From: Bacteroidota bacterium | Lineage (GTDB): Bacteria > Bacteroidota > Bacteroidia > Bacteroidales > UBA10428 | Direction: 5' to 3' | DNA length: 64,000 nucleotides | Assembly: GCA_003252385.1 (NCBI GenBank) | Contig: QKEH01000114.1 | Coordinates: forward strand, 1-64,000 | Part shown: positions 28,190 through 38,041 of the stretch, one piece after another | Position numbering within the stretch: position 1 is the stretch's first letter | How the letters are laid out: every line of letters starts with the position of its first letter | Notes under the pieces: generated by a model | The model's input: the letters and a program-made list of their open reading frames with translations, nothing else | Told to the model about the DNA's origin: nothing | The model's database searches: none | Position numbers and translations under genes: made by a program

Positions 28190-30091
28190 CTAATACGCCC
28201 GGGTATTTTTTCCTTCAATAAAGTTGATGAACGACTGATTTACTACCTTATTGCCACCGGCAGTCGGATAGTCTCCGGTAAAATACCAATCGCCCTTATG
28301 ATCGGGACAGGCCTCGTGCAAGCCTTCAATCGACTGGTACACAATTTTTACTTCGGCCCTAATTTCAGAAGTACGCAGCATTTTTGCTATTTTATCCGAA
28401 ATCTGTTCGGCGGTAAAAGGCTGGTAAATTTCTTTTACGTAATTCACGATTTGCTCTTTGGGCATGCCTTCCTGAGCTTTCGACCTTTTGTAGACATCGT
28501 TAATGACATGATCGTTCCCGGTTTCTTTAAGCAGTTCAATAGCTGCCCGGAAGGCAATGAAGTCGCCCAGCTTGGTCATGTCAATCCCGTAACAGTCGGG
28601 GTAACGTATTTGTGGCGAAGAAGACACAATAACAATACGTTTGGGCCCCAGCCGGTCAAGAATCCGAATAATGCTGTATTTCAGGGTGGTTCCACGCACA
28701 ATGGAGTCGTCAATAATCACCAGGTTATCCTGATCGCGGTTAACGGTTTGGTAGGTAATGTCGTACACGTGGCCCACCAGGTCATCGCGGGCATCGTCCT
28801 GGGTAATAAAAGTTCGAAGTTTAATATCTTTGAGTGCCACCTTTTCGATACGGGGTTTGAGTGCCAGAATACAATCCAATTCCTCCACCGATATCTCTTT
28901 GCCGGCTTCAATAATCCGGTTCTTCGCATGCTGCTGCATGTATTTCTCAATACCGTTAACCATACCATAAAAGGCGGTTTCGGCGGTATTGGGGATAAAT
29001 GAAAACACCGTATTGGCCACTTCGCCCTGAACCGCCTTAACAATGGCAGGGGTCAGCAGTTCGCCCAGTTTCTTGCGCTCGCGATAGATATCGCTGTCGC
29101 TGCCTCGTGAAAAATAGATGCGCTCGAAGGAGCAGGAACGTCGCTCATAAGGCCCGCGAACATTTTCCAGGTGAACGGATCCGTTACGTTTCATAATAAG
29201 GGCACTACCCGGGGGAACTTCTTTAACATTGTCTGCCCGCACGTTCATTACCGTTTGAATTACCGGCCGTTCCGAAGCAGCTACCACCACCTCGTCGTCC
29301 TCGTAATAAAAAGCAGGGCGTATTCCCCAGGGATCGCGGTAAACAAACGCATCACCGTGTCCGATAAAACCTACCATGGCATAGCCTCCGTCCCATTTCT
29401 TACTCGACTCGCGCAGCAAACTGCCAATATCCAAATTATTGGCAATGGCCTCGGAAATTTCAATATTCGGGAGCCGTTCCTGCTTGTACTTATTAAATAA
29501 TTTCTGGTTTTGGGTATCCAAAAAGTGGCCCACATTCTCCAGCATGGTCACCGTATCAATTTTACCGCGCGGATGCTGTCCAAGTTCCACCAGATGATTG
29601 AACATTTCGTCCACATTGGTCAGATTAAAGTTGCCCGCCAATACCAGGGTACGCGATTTCCAATTGTTCTGGCGCACCACCGGATGGGCGTTTTCCACCT
29701 TGTTCTTACCGTAGGTTCCGTAGCGAAGATGCCCCATCAGCACTTCACCGGCAAAGGGCAGATTTTCAATCGCCCAGCTAATATCCTTTATTATTCCGGG
29801 CGACTTTTCTTCCGCCTCATCAAAATTTTTTCGAATGGCCTGAAACAGATCATTAATGGCCGATGGATTAACCGATCGCAAACGGTTAAGGTACTCGAAA
29901 CCCGGAGGGATGTCGAGCTTAATACAGGCAATCCCCGCACCATCCTGACCCCGGTTGTGCTGTTTTTCCATAAGCAGGTACAGCTTATTGAGCCCCCAGC
30001 GCCAGGTACCGTATTTGAGCTGATAGTATTCCAGGGGTTTGCGAAGTCGTATCAGTGCAATCCCGCATTCGTGCTTAATTCCGTCTGTCAT
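28190..30091 (-). CDS. purF: Amidophosphoribosyltransferase, long Bacteroidota PurF variant
   Basis: PurF commits PRPP to purine synthesis by converting it, with glutamine, to phosphoribosylamine. The 633-residue protein has the Ntn glutaminase domain with catalytic Cys9 in 'HECGIALI', so a short propeptide would be removed, then 'HNRGQDGAGIA' and 'GHLRYGTYG'. The phosphoribosyltransferase domain has the PRPP loop 'LVIIDDSIVRGTTL' at about residue 460. It is about 130-160 residues longer than standard PurF, with extra segments in both domains. Bacteroidota often carry such a long form beside a standard one, so it may be a second copy. It follows the SPOR-like gene by 15 bases. Confidence 0.82.
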   Translation of the reverse strand: MTDGIKHECGIALIRLRKPLEYYQLKYGTWRWGLNKLYLLMEKQHNRGQDGAGIACIKLDIPPGFEYLNRLRSVNPSAINDLFQAIRKNFDEAEEKSPGIIKDISWAIENLPFAGEVLMGHLRYGTYGKNKVENAHPVVRQNNWKSRTLVLAGNFNLTNVDEMFNHLVELGQHPRGKIDTVTMLENVGHFLDTQNQKLFNKYKQERLPNIEISEAIANNLDIGSLLRESSKKWDGGYAMVGFIGHGDAFVYRDPWGIRPAFYYEDDEVVVAASERPVIQTVMNVRADNVKEVPPGSALIMKRNGSVHLENVRGPYERRSCSFERIYFSRGSDSDIYRERKKLGELLTPAIVKAVQGEVANTVFSFIPNTAETAFYGMVNGIEKYMQQHAKNRIIEAGKEISVEELDCILALKPRIEKVALKDIKLRTFITQDDARDDLVGHVYDITYQTVNRDQDNLVIIDDSIVRGTTLKYSIIRILDRLGPKRIVIVSSSPQIRYPDCYGIDMTKLGDFIAFRAAIELLKETGNDHVINDVYKRSKAQEGMPKEQIVNYVKEIYQPFTAEQISDKIAKMLRTSEIRAEVKIVYQSIEGLHEACPDHKGDWYFTGDYPTAGGNKVVNQSFINFIEGKNTRAY

Positions 30092-30106
30092 GCCTCAATC
30101 CAGTAA

Positions 30107-30553
30107 TTATAAAGAAGGATAATTTATTTTACTCCGAACAATAAAAGCATCCGGGTAGAAAGGTTCAATTTGTTTGAGAAATTTCATGGCTTCGCTGTGG
30201 GTTCGGAAATCGCCAACATAGAGTAGGTAAAAGGGGGAGTCGAATAGAAAATAGGTATTCATCTTGCCGTAACGGCTAATAAAATTGGCCTTCATTAGCT
30301 CGCCTTCTTTCCGTGCCTTATTGCCCGAATCGGAAAACAGACGAATACGGTACCCAACAATACCGTTTTTTTTACTTTCCTCGTACAGATGCCTGTCAAT
30401 CAATTGCAAAATAGCATCGTCCTGAACGAGAGTAACTTTTCCTTTGGAACCGGGGGATTGAATTTGACGCGCCAGATTGGTACCCGCAAGCTGGGCATTG
30501 CAAAAACTTGCGAAAGCAAACAGAAGGATGAAAACCAAAGGTGCTCTTTTCAA
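30107..30553 (-). CDS. Secreted SPOR-like protein, TTG start
   Basis: A periplasmic protein of about 148 residues. The signal peptide reads MKRAPLVFILLFAFASFCNAQ. The C-terminal 80 residues ('GYRIRLFSDSGNKARKEGELMKANF' ... 'YLLYVGDFRTHSEAMKFLKQIE' ... 'AFIVRSKI') follow the SPOR fold, which binds glycan strands lacking stem peptides. No ATG exists before the signal peptide. The ORF track begins at a TTG at 30577 that lies inside the promoter element, so the TTG at 30553, which gives a classic signal peptide, is chosen. It shares a transcript with purF, 15 bases downstream. Confidence 0.65.
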   Translation of the reverse strand: MKRAPLVFILLFAFASFCNAQLAGTNLARQIQSPGSKGKVTLVQDDAILQLIDRHLYEESKKNGIVGYRIRLFSDSGNKARKEGELMKANFISRYGKMNTYFLFDSPFYLLYVGDFRTHSEAMKFLKQIEPFYPDAFIVRSKINYPSL

Positions 30554-30574
30554 TGTATCGGCGCTTTTACTCCG

Positions 30575-30582
30575 CAAAAATA
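30575..30582 (-). promoter_or_regulatory. -7 promoter element TATTTTTG for the SPOR-like gene and purF
   Basis: Exact TAnnTTTG match on the minus strand, 22 bases ahead of the TTG at 30553. It places transcription start at about 30568 and rules out the upstream TTG at 30577. Confidence 0.6.
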
Positions 30583-30641
30583 GAGTTTTTTTTCCTTGTT
30601 ACCACCAAAAAACTTTTGCAGGCAAAGAATGTAAATCGGCA

Positions 30642-31094
30642 TCAGATAACAATCTGTCTGGATTCGTTTACGGCAATGGTCTTTTTCATCATCCAGGTTT
30701 TGGCCGTAACGGTTCCTTCCAGCCTAATTTGCACCTGTTGTCCGGTTTTTAACGCCATTAGCTGCATGGCGGTGCCTATGAAATTGGCCAGACGAATGCG
30801 CAAATCTATGGGGTAACTCTCGTTCGATCGGGGTTTCAACACCACAGGAGTGTCGGTGGCAATCTTTCCGATATACCCCCCATTCAGAAACAACCGGGTG
30901 TCCATATCCGAAATTTTTATTCTATGCAGCGATGGGTTATCAATATCCAATTTTAACGACACCTGAAGGGCATTGTCATCAAATCCTTTGATCTGAATGT
31001 CGCTTACACGGACTATTTCTATCTCGTTGTACTTTCCGCAGGAAGTTAACAATCCAATGCAAAGCAGTAAAAAAATCAGACGAAATGGTTTCAT
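30642..31094 (-). CDS. LEA type 2-like lipoprotein
   Basis: The 150-residue protein has a lipoprotein signal (MKPFRLIFLLLCIGLLTSC, Cys19), then a beta-sandwich-like region. 'QVSLKLDIDNPSLHRIKISDMDTRLFLNG' and 'PVVLKPRSNESYPIDLRIRL' match the LEA_2 fold, whose members typically carry 'N-P' followed by alternating strands. Function in bacteria is not established; an envelope role is inference. An imperfect -7 element (TAGCTTTA, minus strand 31126-31133) lies 32 bases upstream. It is divergent from the CoA-binding protein gene. Confidence 0.7.
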   Translation of the reverse strand: MKPFRLIFLLLCIGLLTSCGKYNEIEIVRVSDIQIKGFDDNALQVSLKLDIDNPSLHRIKISDMDTRLFLNGGYIGKIATDTPVVLKPRSNESYPIDLRIRLANFIGTAMQLMALKTGQQVQIRLEGTVTAKTWMMKKTIAVNESRQIVI

Positions 31095-31167
31095 AGAAAA
31101 ACGTAACTTGGCATGAAAAACGTGGTAAAGCTAGTATTTATTTTAACCTGTCCTGAATAACACCATT

Positions 31168-31626
31168 ATGAGTAAAATTCGAAAAGAGCAGATTGACTGC
31201 TTTCTGGCGCCCAGAAAACTGGCCATAGCGGGAGCCTCAAGAAATCCGCAAAAATTTGGACACCAAATTGTTAATCACCTCCTGGCAAACGGGTATGCCG
31301 TAACTCCCATTAATCCGAATGCCGATGAAATACTGGGGCTTCCCTGCCTGAAAAAGGTGCATGAACTCCCTGGCGATATCGACAGCCTGCTCATTGTAAC
31401 ACCCCAAAGCGAGACTGACCAGATACTCCGTGAGGCAATTCAAAGAGGCATTAAGAACATCTGGGTACAACAATCGGCCGAAACAGCCGACACCCTGCGC
31501 ATTGCCGAAGAGTATCAAAGGGAAATAATTACCCGGAAGTGCATCTTTATGTTTGCCGAACCGGTAAGCAGCATCCACAAGTTCCACCGTGGTTTGGTGC
31601 GGCTTTTGGGAAGTTTACCGAAATAA
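31168..31626 (+). CDS. CoA-binding Rossmann-fold protein
   Basis: A 152-residue stand-alone CoA_binding domain, as in the YccU family and the N-terminus of acyl-CoA synthetase (NDP-forming). It shows 'KLAIAGASRNPQKFGHQIVNHLLANGY' (nucleotide loop), 'VTPINPNADEILGLPC', 'DSLLIVTPQSETDQILREA' and 'GIKNIWVQQSAET'. The catalytic ligase domains are absent. The physiological role is unknown. It is a single gene that ends inside a bidirectional terminator shared with leuB. Confidence 0.82.
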   Translation: MSKIRKEQIDCFLAPRKLAIAGASRNPQKFGHQIVNHLLANGYAVTPINPNADEILGLPCLKKVHELPGDIDSLLIVTPQSETDQILREAIQRGIKNIWVQQSAETADTLRIAEEYQREIITRKCIFMFAEPVSSIHKFHRGLVRLLGSLPK

Positions 31627-31655
31627 AAAATGCCCTGTATGGGCATTTTTTATTT
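31621..31655. terminator. Bidirectional terminator between CoA-binding gene and leuB
   Basis: AAATAAAAAATGCCC pairs perfectly with GGGCATTTTTTATTT around a 5-base loop (TGTAT). Both strands have a run of T after a GC core, and convergent genes end on either side (31626 and 31666), so it probably serves both. Confidence 0.92.
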
Positions 31656-31665
31656 CGGGTATTTC

Positions 31666-32727
31666 TTAGTTTTTCTTGATCCAGTCGGCCAGCCAGTCGC
31701 CCACTTCCGATGTTTTATAGGCTTTTTCCTTCGAAATATCCTCAGTTACCACTCCGGCAGCCAAAGAGGCATCTACCGCATCGCGAACTTTTTTCGCTTC
31801 ATCCATCAGGTTCAACGACTCCAGCAACATAGCTGCAGAGAGTACAGTAGCCACGGGGTTCGCAATGTTTTTGCCTGCTGCCTGTGGATACGAACCGTGA
31901 ATCGGCTCAAATACCGAGGTATGTATTCCCACCGATGCGGAGGGTAACAGTCCCAACGAACCGGTAATTACACTGGCTTCATCCGATAGAATATCGCCAA
32001 ACATGTTTTCCGTTACCATCACATCAAATTTCTTGGGCCACTGGATCAACTGCATGGCTGCATTGTCCACAAACATGTAATCGGTGGTAATATCCTTATA
32101 ATCGGCTTCCATTTTTTGAGCAGTTTCGCGCCATAAACGCGAAGTAGCCAACACGTTGGCCTTATCCACAATGGTTAAACGTTTGTTGCGCTTGGCGGCA
32201 TACTCGTACGCCAGTTTAATAATCCGCTCAATTTCCTCGGTGGTGTAGGTACAGGTATCGAAAGCTTTTTTCTGATCTTCCGAACGGCCCTTTTCGCCAA
32301 AGTAAATACCCCCGGTAAGTTCCCGAACCACAACCAAATCGGCGCCTTCGACAATGTCCTTGCGCAAGGGGCTTTTATCCAGCAGCGAAGCAAAGGTGGT
32401 AACCGGACGTATATTGGCGTACAAACCCAATGCTTTACGCATGGCCAGGAGCCCTTGTTCGGGACGCACCTTGGCTTTGGGGTCGTTATCGTATTTTGGG
32501 TCGCCGATGGCGCCAAACAGCACAGCATCGGAATTCATACAAATTTCGTGGGTTTCTTTTGGGTAAGGATTGCCCACCTTATCGATGGCGGTTGCCCCAA
32601 CCAAACCAAACTCGTAGTTGAACTGATGCTGGTACTTGGCTGCTATGGCATCCATCACTTTTACGGCCTGATCTACGATCTCTGGCCCAATACCGTCTCC
32701 GGGTAATTTTGCAATTTTAAAAACCAT
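31666..32727 (-). CDS. leuB: 3-isopropylmalate dehydrogenase LeuB
   Basis: LeuB oxidises and decarboxylates 3-isopropylmalate with NAD in leucine synthesis; the same enzyme type can act on methylmalate in the citramalate route to isoleucine. The 353-residue protein shows '[20 protein letters not shown]' near the start, '[16 protein letters not shown]' near 135, '[17 protein letters not shown]' near 185 and '[32 protein letters not shown]' near 220-250, plus '[18 protein letters not shown]'. It has its own -7 element in the 115-base gap after the citramalate synthase-like gene. Confidence 0.95.
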   Translation of the reverse strand: MVFKIAKLPGDGIGPEIVDQAVKVMDAIAAKYQHQFNYEFGLVGATAIDKVGNPYPKETHEICMNSDAVLFGAIGDPKYDNDPKAKVRPEQGLLAMRKALGLYANIRPVTTFASLLDKSPLRKDIVEGADLVVVRELTGGIYFGEKGRSEDQKKAFDTCTYTTEEIERIIKLAYEYAAKRNKRLTIVDKANVLATSRLWRETAQKMEADYKDITTDYMFVDNAAMQLIQWPKKFDVMVTENMFGDILSDEASVITGSLGLLPSASVGIHTSVFEPIHGSYPQAAGKNIANPVATVLSAAMLLESLNLMDEAKKVRDAVDASLAAGVVTEDISKEKAYKTSEVGDWLADWIKKN

Positions 32728-32798
32728 TTATGTAATTTTTATTTTGAATTAATCGTTTGTAAATCAGCTATCCGTCTTAAAATTTCACTTTTGAGCGG

Positions 32799-32806
32799 CA
32801 AAGATA
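32799..32806 (-). promoter_or_regulatory. -7 promoter element TATCTTTG for leuB
   Basis: Exact TAnnTTTG match on the minus strand, 72 bases upstream of the leuB ATG, between leuB and the LeuA-like paralogue. Confidence 0.6.
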
Positions 32807-32842
32807 TAAAAACCAGTCCTATATGATTCTCTGTACCGGAAA

Positions 32843-34366
32843 CTAAACATGATGCGTCCCCTCAACAATATTCAGCATCTTCATGGTAGCAATAATTGCC
32901 GCAACGGTCTGATCCGAATCCAGCCCACGTGTACGGACTTCCTTTTTCCCAATCTGCCAAGTAATAACGGCTTGCACCAGAGCATCGGTTTTACCTCCGG
33001 GAGGAATGCTGACGTGGTAATCCAATAATCGGGGCAAATCGCGTTTAAAGCCTTTATAAATTTTCTTTAGTGCCCGCATAAAGGCATCGTATTGCCCGTC
33101 GCCTACGGAGGTTTCCTCAAACTCTTTGCCGTCAATCATAATACGTAGCGTGGCTACCGGCCGTAATCCTTTGGCAGTGGATAAAGAATAATTGAGTATC
33201 TGAATTTTTTCTTCAATGGCGTTGCTGCGGAGCACATCGGAAATGATGTACGGCAAATCTTCCTGGGTAACCATTTCTTTTTTATCGCCCAGTTCAATTA
33301 TTTTTTTAGTCACCTTCTGCATCGACTCGGCATCGAGTTCAATGCCCAGATCTTCGAGATTTTTGGCAATATTGGCCTTCCCCGATGTTTTGCCCAGGGC
33401 ATAGCTGCGTTTGCGCCCAAAACGCTCGGGCAATAAATCGTTAAAATAGAGATTCTTTTTATTATCGCCATCGGCGTGTATACCACTGGTTTGGGTAAAT
33501 ACATTTTCGCCAATCAGCGGTTTATTCGGGGGAATACGTATTCCGGAGAAACTTTCCACCATTTTACTTACCAGGTTCACCTTCGATTCATCTACTGACA
33601 TTTTGAAACCAAAGTGATCCTTCACCACGGCAATAACACTGGATAGCGGCACATTGCCTGCTCTCTCGCCCAAGCCGTTAACGGTGGTATGCAAACAGCT
33701 AATCCCCGCCTTCAGTGCGGCATACACATTGGCGGTTGCCAGGTCGTAATCGTTATGGGCATGAAAATCAAACATCAGGTCGGGGTAGGTATCCCGCATT
33801 TGTTTGCAAAAGGCATAGGTTTCGTCCGGATTTAAAATTCCCAGGGTATCGGGAAGCATGAACCGGCCAATGGGTTTTTCCTGCAATTTATCGATCATGG
33901 AAAAAACATATTCGGGCGAATTGCGCATACCATTCGACCAGTCTTCGAGATAGACATTCACCTTCACGTCCAGGGACACAGCGTAATCGATCACCTCAAA
34001 AATATCGTCCAGATGCTGTTCGGGCGTTTTGCGCAGCTGGTGGGTAACATGCTGTAAGGATCCCTTGGTAAGCAGGTTAAGCACTTTGCAACCTGCGCCC
34101 AGAATCCAGTCTACCGAAGTCTTCCCGTCCACAAAACCCAATACTTCCACCTTATCGATAAACCCGTGGTCTTTGGCATAGGATGCAATTCGTTTCACGG
34201 CCTGCAACTCGCCCTCCGAAACCCGTGCCGAAGCTACCTCGAGGTAATCCACCTTCAGGTCTTCCAACAGCAATTTGGCCATACTTAACTTTTCGTCGTA
34301 TGTAAAGTTGACCCCCGATGTTTGTTCACCATCGCGTAGCGTGGTATCCATTATAGTGATTTTCAT
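32843..34366 (-). CDS. LeuA-family acyltransferase, probable (R)-citramalate synthase
   Basis: A second LeuA-like enzyme of 507 residues: HMGL-type TIM barrel at about 1-275 ('[17 protein letters not shown]', 'DFHAHNDYDLATANVYAAL', 'TTVNGLGERAGNVPL') and a LeuA dimer or allosteric domain at the C-terminus (about 375-500). It differs clearly from the neighbouring LeuA, for example 'QTSGVNFT' against 'QVPGCQLN' after the common catalytic DTTLRDGEQ. Bacteroidota are known to make isoleucine through citramalate, and a paralogue in the leu operon fits that role. Isopropylmalate or homocitrate synthesis remains possible. An imperfect -7 element, TACATTTA at 34394-34401, may start its own transcript. 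Confidence 0.75.
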   Translation of the reverse strand: MKITIMDTTLRDGEQTSGVNFTYDEKLSMAKLLLEDLKVDYLEVASARVSEGELQAVKRIASYAKDHGFIDKVEVLGFVDGKTSVDWILGAGCKVLNLLTKGSLQHVTHQLRKTPEQHLDDIFEVIDYAVSLDVKVNVYLEDWSNGMRNSPEYVFSMIDKLQEKPIGRFMLPDTLGILNPDETYAFCKQMRDTYPDLMFDFHAHNDYDLATANVYAALKAGISCLHTTVNGLGERAGNVPLSSVIAVVKDHFGFKMSVDESKVNLVSKMVESFSGIRIPPNKPLIGENVFTQTSGIHADGDNKKNLYFNDLLPERFGRKRSYALGKTSGKANIAKNLEDLGIELDAESMQKVTKKIIELGDKKEMVTQEDLPYIISDVLRSNAIEEKIQILNYSLSTAKGLRPVATLRIMIDGKEFEETSVGDGQYDAFMRALKKIYKGFKRDLPRLLDYHVSIPPGGKTDALVQAVITWQIGKKEVRTRGLDSDQTVAAIIATMKMLNIVEGTHHV

Positions 34367-34455
34367 AGCTGTACTGTTTAGTTCCTAACGATGTAAATGT
34401 AAGATGTAAAGAATTGGTAACCTGTAAAAAACGGGATACCCTTGCTTTAAGCAAA

Positions 34456-34487
34456 GAAGACAGCTTTGGCAAACCAAAACTGTCTTC
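34456..34487 (-). terminator. 14-bp hairpin between leuD and the citramalate synthase-like gene
   Basis: GAAGACAG plus a TTTTGG/CCAAAG inner stem pairs without mismatch (one G-T) around a 4-base loop. On the minus strand it is followed by TTTGCTT, a weak T-run. It starts 13 bases after the leuD stop and could be a partial terminator or an mRNA-stabilising structure. Confidence 0.55.
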
Positions 34488-34500
34488 TAAAGTTAGTGAA

Positions 34501-35097
34501 TTAGTTTACCCGATTGGCTTCAAAAGCCTCAATCTTGTCGCGTATACTCAGCAGGTAATCAATATCGTCGTATCCATTCAGCAAACACTCCTTTTTGTAC
34601 GGATTGATTTCAAAACTCTCCGACTCGTTGCTTGACACCAGCGTAATTTGCTGTTTTTCCAGATTCACTTCCAGTTCGGTTTTGGGATCGACCTGAACGG
34701 CTTTAAAAATTTTTTCCAGAAATGCGGCCGAAACCTGAACCGGAAGAATACCATTGTTCAAAGCATTGTTTTTAAAAATGTCGGCAAAAAAGCTGGACAC
34801 CACCACTTTAAATCCATAGCCATGGATAGCCCATGCAGCATGTTCCCGGCTCGATCCGCTTCCGAAATTTTTACCCCCTACCAGAATGGATCCGGAGTAG
34901 GTTGGGTCGTTTAGAACAAAGCCTTGGATAGGCTGGTTTTGTTTGTTGTAACGCCAGTCGCGAAAAAGATTGTCGCCGAAGCCCTCCTTGCTGGTAGCTT
35001 TCAGAAAGCGGGCGGGGATAATCTGGTCGGTATCCACATTCTCTATAGGCATAGGAATGCAGCTGGAACGCAATGTGGTAAATTTATCTATTGGCAT
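34501..35097 (-). CDS. leuD: 3-isopropylmalate dehydratase small subunit LeuD
   Basis: LeuD forms with LeuC the isomerase that interconverts 2- and 3-isopropylmalate (and methylmalates in the citramalate route). The 198-residue protein shows the swivel-domain motifs '[16 protein letters not shown]' at residues 16-31, '[17 protein letters not shown]' at about 75-92, and '[17 protein letters not shown]' at about 102-118. Length is normal. It starts 30 bases after leuC ends. Confidence 0.95.
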   Translation of the reverse strand: MPIDKFTTLRSSCIPMPIENVDTDQIIPARFLKATSKEGFGDNLFRDWRYNKQNQPIQGFVLNDPTYSGSILVGGKNFGSGSSREHAAWAIHGYGFKVVVSSFFADIFKNNALNNGILPVQVSAAFLEKIFKAVQVDPKTELEVNLEKQQITLVSSNESESFEINPYKKECLLNGYDDIDYLLSIRDKIEAFEANRVN

Positions 35098-35127
35098 GTT
35101 TACTCGTTTTTATCGTTACACTTAAGC

Positions 35128-36525
35128 TTATAAGAAATCGCGCGGATCGGTTACTTTTCCGGTTAATGCAGCAGCAGCAGCGGTAAGCGGACTGGCCAGC
35201 AAGGTACGCGACCCGGGGCCCTGACGGCCTTCGAAGTTCCGGTTGGTGGTCGATACCGCATATAAACCTTCGGGCACCTTATCATCGTTCATAGCCAAAC
35301 ACGAGGAGCATCCGGGCTGACGTAATTCAAAACCGGCTTCTTCCAGGATTTTATCCAGACCTTCCTGTTTTGCCTGCTTCTCAACCTGCCCCGATCCGGG
35401 TACAATCCAAACCACCACGTCGTCGGCCTTTTTCTTGCCTTTTACGAAATTGGTAAACGCACGTAAGTCTTCAATACGGCCATTAGTACACGAGCCCAGG
35501 AATACGTAATCCACTTTTTTACCAATCATGGGTGTACCGGCTTCAAAGCCCATATAGGCCAACGATTTAATATAGCTTCCGCGGGCACTCTCTTCGATAG
35601 TTTCCACAGCGGGAATGCTTTGGGTAATGCCCGTGCCCATGCCTGGATTGGTACCATAAGTAATCATGGGCTCAATATCGGCTGCACGGTATTTCAGTTC
35701 CTTGTCAAATACGGCATCGCTGTCGGTTTTTAAGGTTTTCCAATAGGCCAGTTTTTTATCCCATGCATCGCCCTTGGGAGCAAACTCACGTCCTTTGATG
35801 TAGTTAAAAGTCACTTCATCGGGAGCAATATGTCCTCCGCGGGCACCCATTTCAATACTCATGTTGCAAACGGTCATGCGACCTTCCATGGTCAGTCCGG
35901 TAATGGCAGATCCGGCAAATTCCACAAAATATCCGGTAGCTCCGCCTGTGGAAATTTTAGCGATTATATACAGGATAATATCTTTGGCTTCCACTCCCTT
36001 ACCCAAAGTTCCGTCGATGGTAATGCGCATGCGTTTCGGCTTGGGCTGCATGATGCATTGTGAGGCTAAAACCATTTCCACCTCGCTGGTACCGATACCA
36101 AAAGCAACAGCACCAAAAGCACCGTGCGTGGACGTATGCGAATCGCCACAAACAATGGTCATTCCGGGTTGAGTTAAACCCAACTCAGGCCCTACCACAT
36201 GCACCACGCCCTGGTTCGGGTGTCCCAGTCCGTAATGACGGATTCCGTGTTTTGCAGTATTTTCGGCCAGTTTGTTCACCTGCATTCGCGACAATTCGTC
36301 CTTAATTGGCAGGTGCTGGTTTACAGTAGGTACGTTATGATCGGGGGTGGCCACCGAATTTTCAGGGCGGAATGCCTTAATACCTCGTTCGTCCAATCCG
36401 GCAAATGCCTGCGGGCTGGTCACCTCATGAATCAGATGACGATCGATATATACTACACTGGGACCTCCCTCAATTTGTGTAACCACATGAGAGTCCCACA
36501 CCTTATCAAATAATGTCTTTCCCAA
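35128..36525 (-). CDS. leuC: 3-isopropylmalate dehydratase large subunit LeuC, TTG start
   Basis: The aconitase-type subunit carrying the [4Fe-4S] cluster. The 465-residue protein has '[19 protein letters not shown]' near 140, '[30 protein letters not shown]', '[17 protein letters not shown]' and '[11 protein letters not shown]', which supply the three cluster cysteines. The family nearly always begins M-G-K-T-L-F-(D/E)-K; here the matching codon is TTG at 36525. The ORF track's 36552 start is another TTG lying inside the end of leuA and adds non-homologous residues, so 36525 is preferred. It lies 19 bases after leuA. Confidence 0.93.
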   Translation of the reverse strand: MGKTLFDKVWDSHVVTQIEGGPSVVYIDRHLIHEVTSPQAFAGLDERGIKAFRPENSVATPDHNVPTVNQHLPIKDELSRMQVNKLAENTAKHGIRHYGLGHPNQGVVHVVGPELGLTQPGMTIVCGDSHTSTHGAFGAVAFGIGTSEVEMVLASQCIMQPKPKRMRITIDGTLGKGVEAKDIILYIIAKISTGGATGYFVEFAGSAITGLTMEGRMTVCNMSIEMGARGGHIAPDEVTFNYIKGREFAPKGDAWDKKLAYWKTLKTDSDAVFDKELKYRAADIEPMITYGTNPGMGTGITQSIPAVETIEESARGSYIKSLAYMGFEAGTPMIGKKVDYVFLGSCTNGRIEDLRAFTNFVKGKKKADDVVVWIVPGSGQVEKQAKQEGLDKILEEAGFELRQPGCSSCLAMNDDKVPEGLYAVSTTNRNFEGRQGPGSRTLLASPLTAAAAALTGKVTDPRDFL

Positions 36526-36544
36526 TTTTCTAAATTTTATACTG

Positions 36545-38041
36545 TTAAACAATTTTATTTATGGCATCAATAAAAGCTTCGACCGATGCGGTAATAATAT
36601 CGGTATTTCCGGAGAACCCGTAGTAAAGTTTGCCCCGGTTTTCGATTTGTATGTGCACTTTACCCAAATCATCGGTACCCCGGGTAATGGCTTGTACCAG
36701 AAATTCCTCCAGTCGTACTTTATGCCGAACCAGTTTTTTTACCGCTTTAAAGGCTGCATCGACCGGGCCGTTACCGTCTTCGGTGGCTGTGAATTCTTCA
36801 CCGCCAATATTCAGGGTTACCGTGGCCATGGGTATGGTCGATTTCCCCGAAAGTACCTGAAGGTGTTTCAGTTGAATTTTACCTTGCTCATTGGTTTTAT
36901 TACTGCCCACCAAAAGCTGCAGGTCTTCATCGTTTACGTCCTTCTTCTTATCGGCTACTTCAAGGAACTTTTCGTATACCGCGTTCAGTTCTTCTCCCTC
37001 CAGGCTGTAGCCCAGCAGGCTTAACCGGTGTTTCAGAGCGGCGCGCCCGCTGCGTGCGGTCAGCGAAATGCTCGATTCATTTACACCCACTTCCACCGGA
37101 TCAATGATCTCGTAATTTTCACGATTCTTCAACACTCCGTCCTGATGAATCCCTGATGAATGGGCGAAGGCATTACGCCCTACAATGGCCTTGTTGGGCT
37201 GCACCGGCATGCTCATCAGCGACGATACCAGACGGCTGGTTTTAAAGATCTTCCTGGTGTTGATCCCGGTTTCAATCGGGATATCCTTATGGCTTTTCAG
37301 GGTCATTACTACCTCTTCAAGCGAGGTATTTCCGGCTCTTTCGCCAATTCCGTTTATGGTCACCTCGGCCTGGCGGGCTCCGTTCAGGATTCCTGAAATA
37401 GAATTGGCAGTAGCCATACCCAAGTCGTTATGACAGTGAGTGGAAAGTATTGCCTTATCCACGTTTTTTACGTTATCAATCAAGTACTTAATCTTCTCGC
37501 CAAACTGATGAGGCAGACAGTACCCGGTGGTATCGGGGATATTAACTACGGTTGCACCGGCAGCAATCACGGCTTCCACCACCCGAGCCAGGTATTCGTT
37601 CCCGGTGCGTCCGGCATCTTCGGCATAAAATTCAACGTCTTCCACAAAACGCTTAGCATACTTCACGGCACGCACCGCACGCTCGATAATTTCATCCTCG
37701 TTGGAATTTAACTTATGATGAATGTGGTAATACGAGGTACCTATTCCGGTGTGAATTCGTTTGAATTTGGCATGTTTCAAAGCATCGGCAGCCACCTCAA
37801 TATCCTTTTCCACCGCACGGGTAAGGGCACAAATGGTAGGTTTGCTTACCGCTTTTGAAATCTCCACTACGGAATTAAAATCTCCCGGGCTGGAAATGGG
37901 AAAACCGGCTTCAATAATATCTACGCCGAGTTCCTCGAGCGCCTTGGCCACCTCAATTTTTTCGACTGTGTTCAACTGGCATCCCGGTACCTGCTCGCCA
38001 TCGCGCAGCGTGGTATCGAATATGTATAATTTATCGCTCAT
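36545..38041 (-). CDS. leuA: 2-isopropylmalate synthase LeuA
   Basis: LeuA condenses acetyl-CoA with 2-oxoisovalerate, the committed step to leucine. The 498-residue protein has '[24 protein letters not shown]' at the start, '[16 protein letters not shown]' near 96, '[20 protein letters not shown]' near 200, '[19 protein letters not shown]', '[13 protein letters not shown]' near 290, and a C-terminal allosteric domain from about 370 that usually binds leucine. It is first in leuA-leuC-leuD. Its 420-base leader holds the attenuator described below; between that and the ATG, about 290 bases show no other gene. Confidence 0.95.
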   Translation of the reverse strand: MSDKLYIFDTTLRDGEQVPGCQLNTVEKIEVAKALEELGVDIIEAGFPISSPGDFNSVVEISKAVSKPTICALTRAVEKDIEVAADALKHAKFKRIHTGIGTSYYHIHHKLNSNEDEIIERAVRAVKYAKRFVEDVEFYAEDAGRTGNEYLARVVEAVIAAGATVVNIPDTTGYCLPHQFGEKIKYLIDNVKNVDKAILSTHCHNDLGMATANSISGILNGARQAEVTINGIGERAGNTSLEEVVMTLKSHKDIPIETGINTRKIFKTSRLVSSLMSMPVQPNKAIVGRNAFAHSSGIHQDGVLKNRENYEIIDPVEVGVNESSISLTARSGRAALKHRLSLLGYSLEGEELNAVYEKFLEVADKKKDVNDEDLQLLVGSNKTNEQGKIQLKHLQVLSGKSTIPMATVTLNIGGEEFTATEDGNGPVDAAFKAVKKLVRHKVRLEEFLVQAITRGTDDLGKVHIQIENRGKLYYGFSGNTDIITASVEAFIDAINKIV

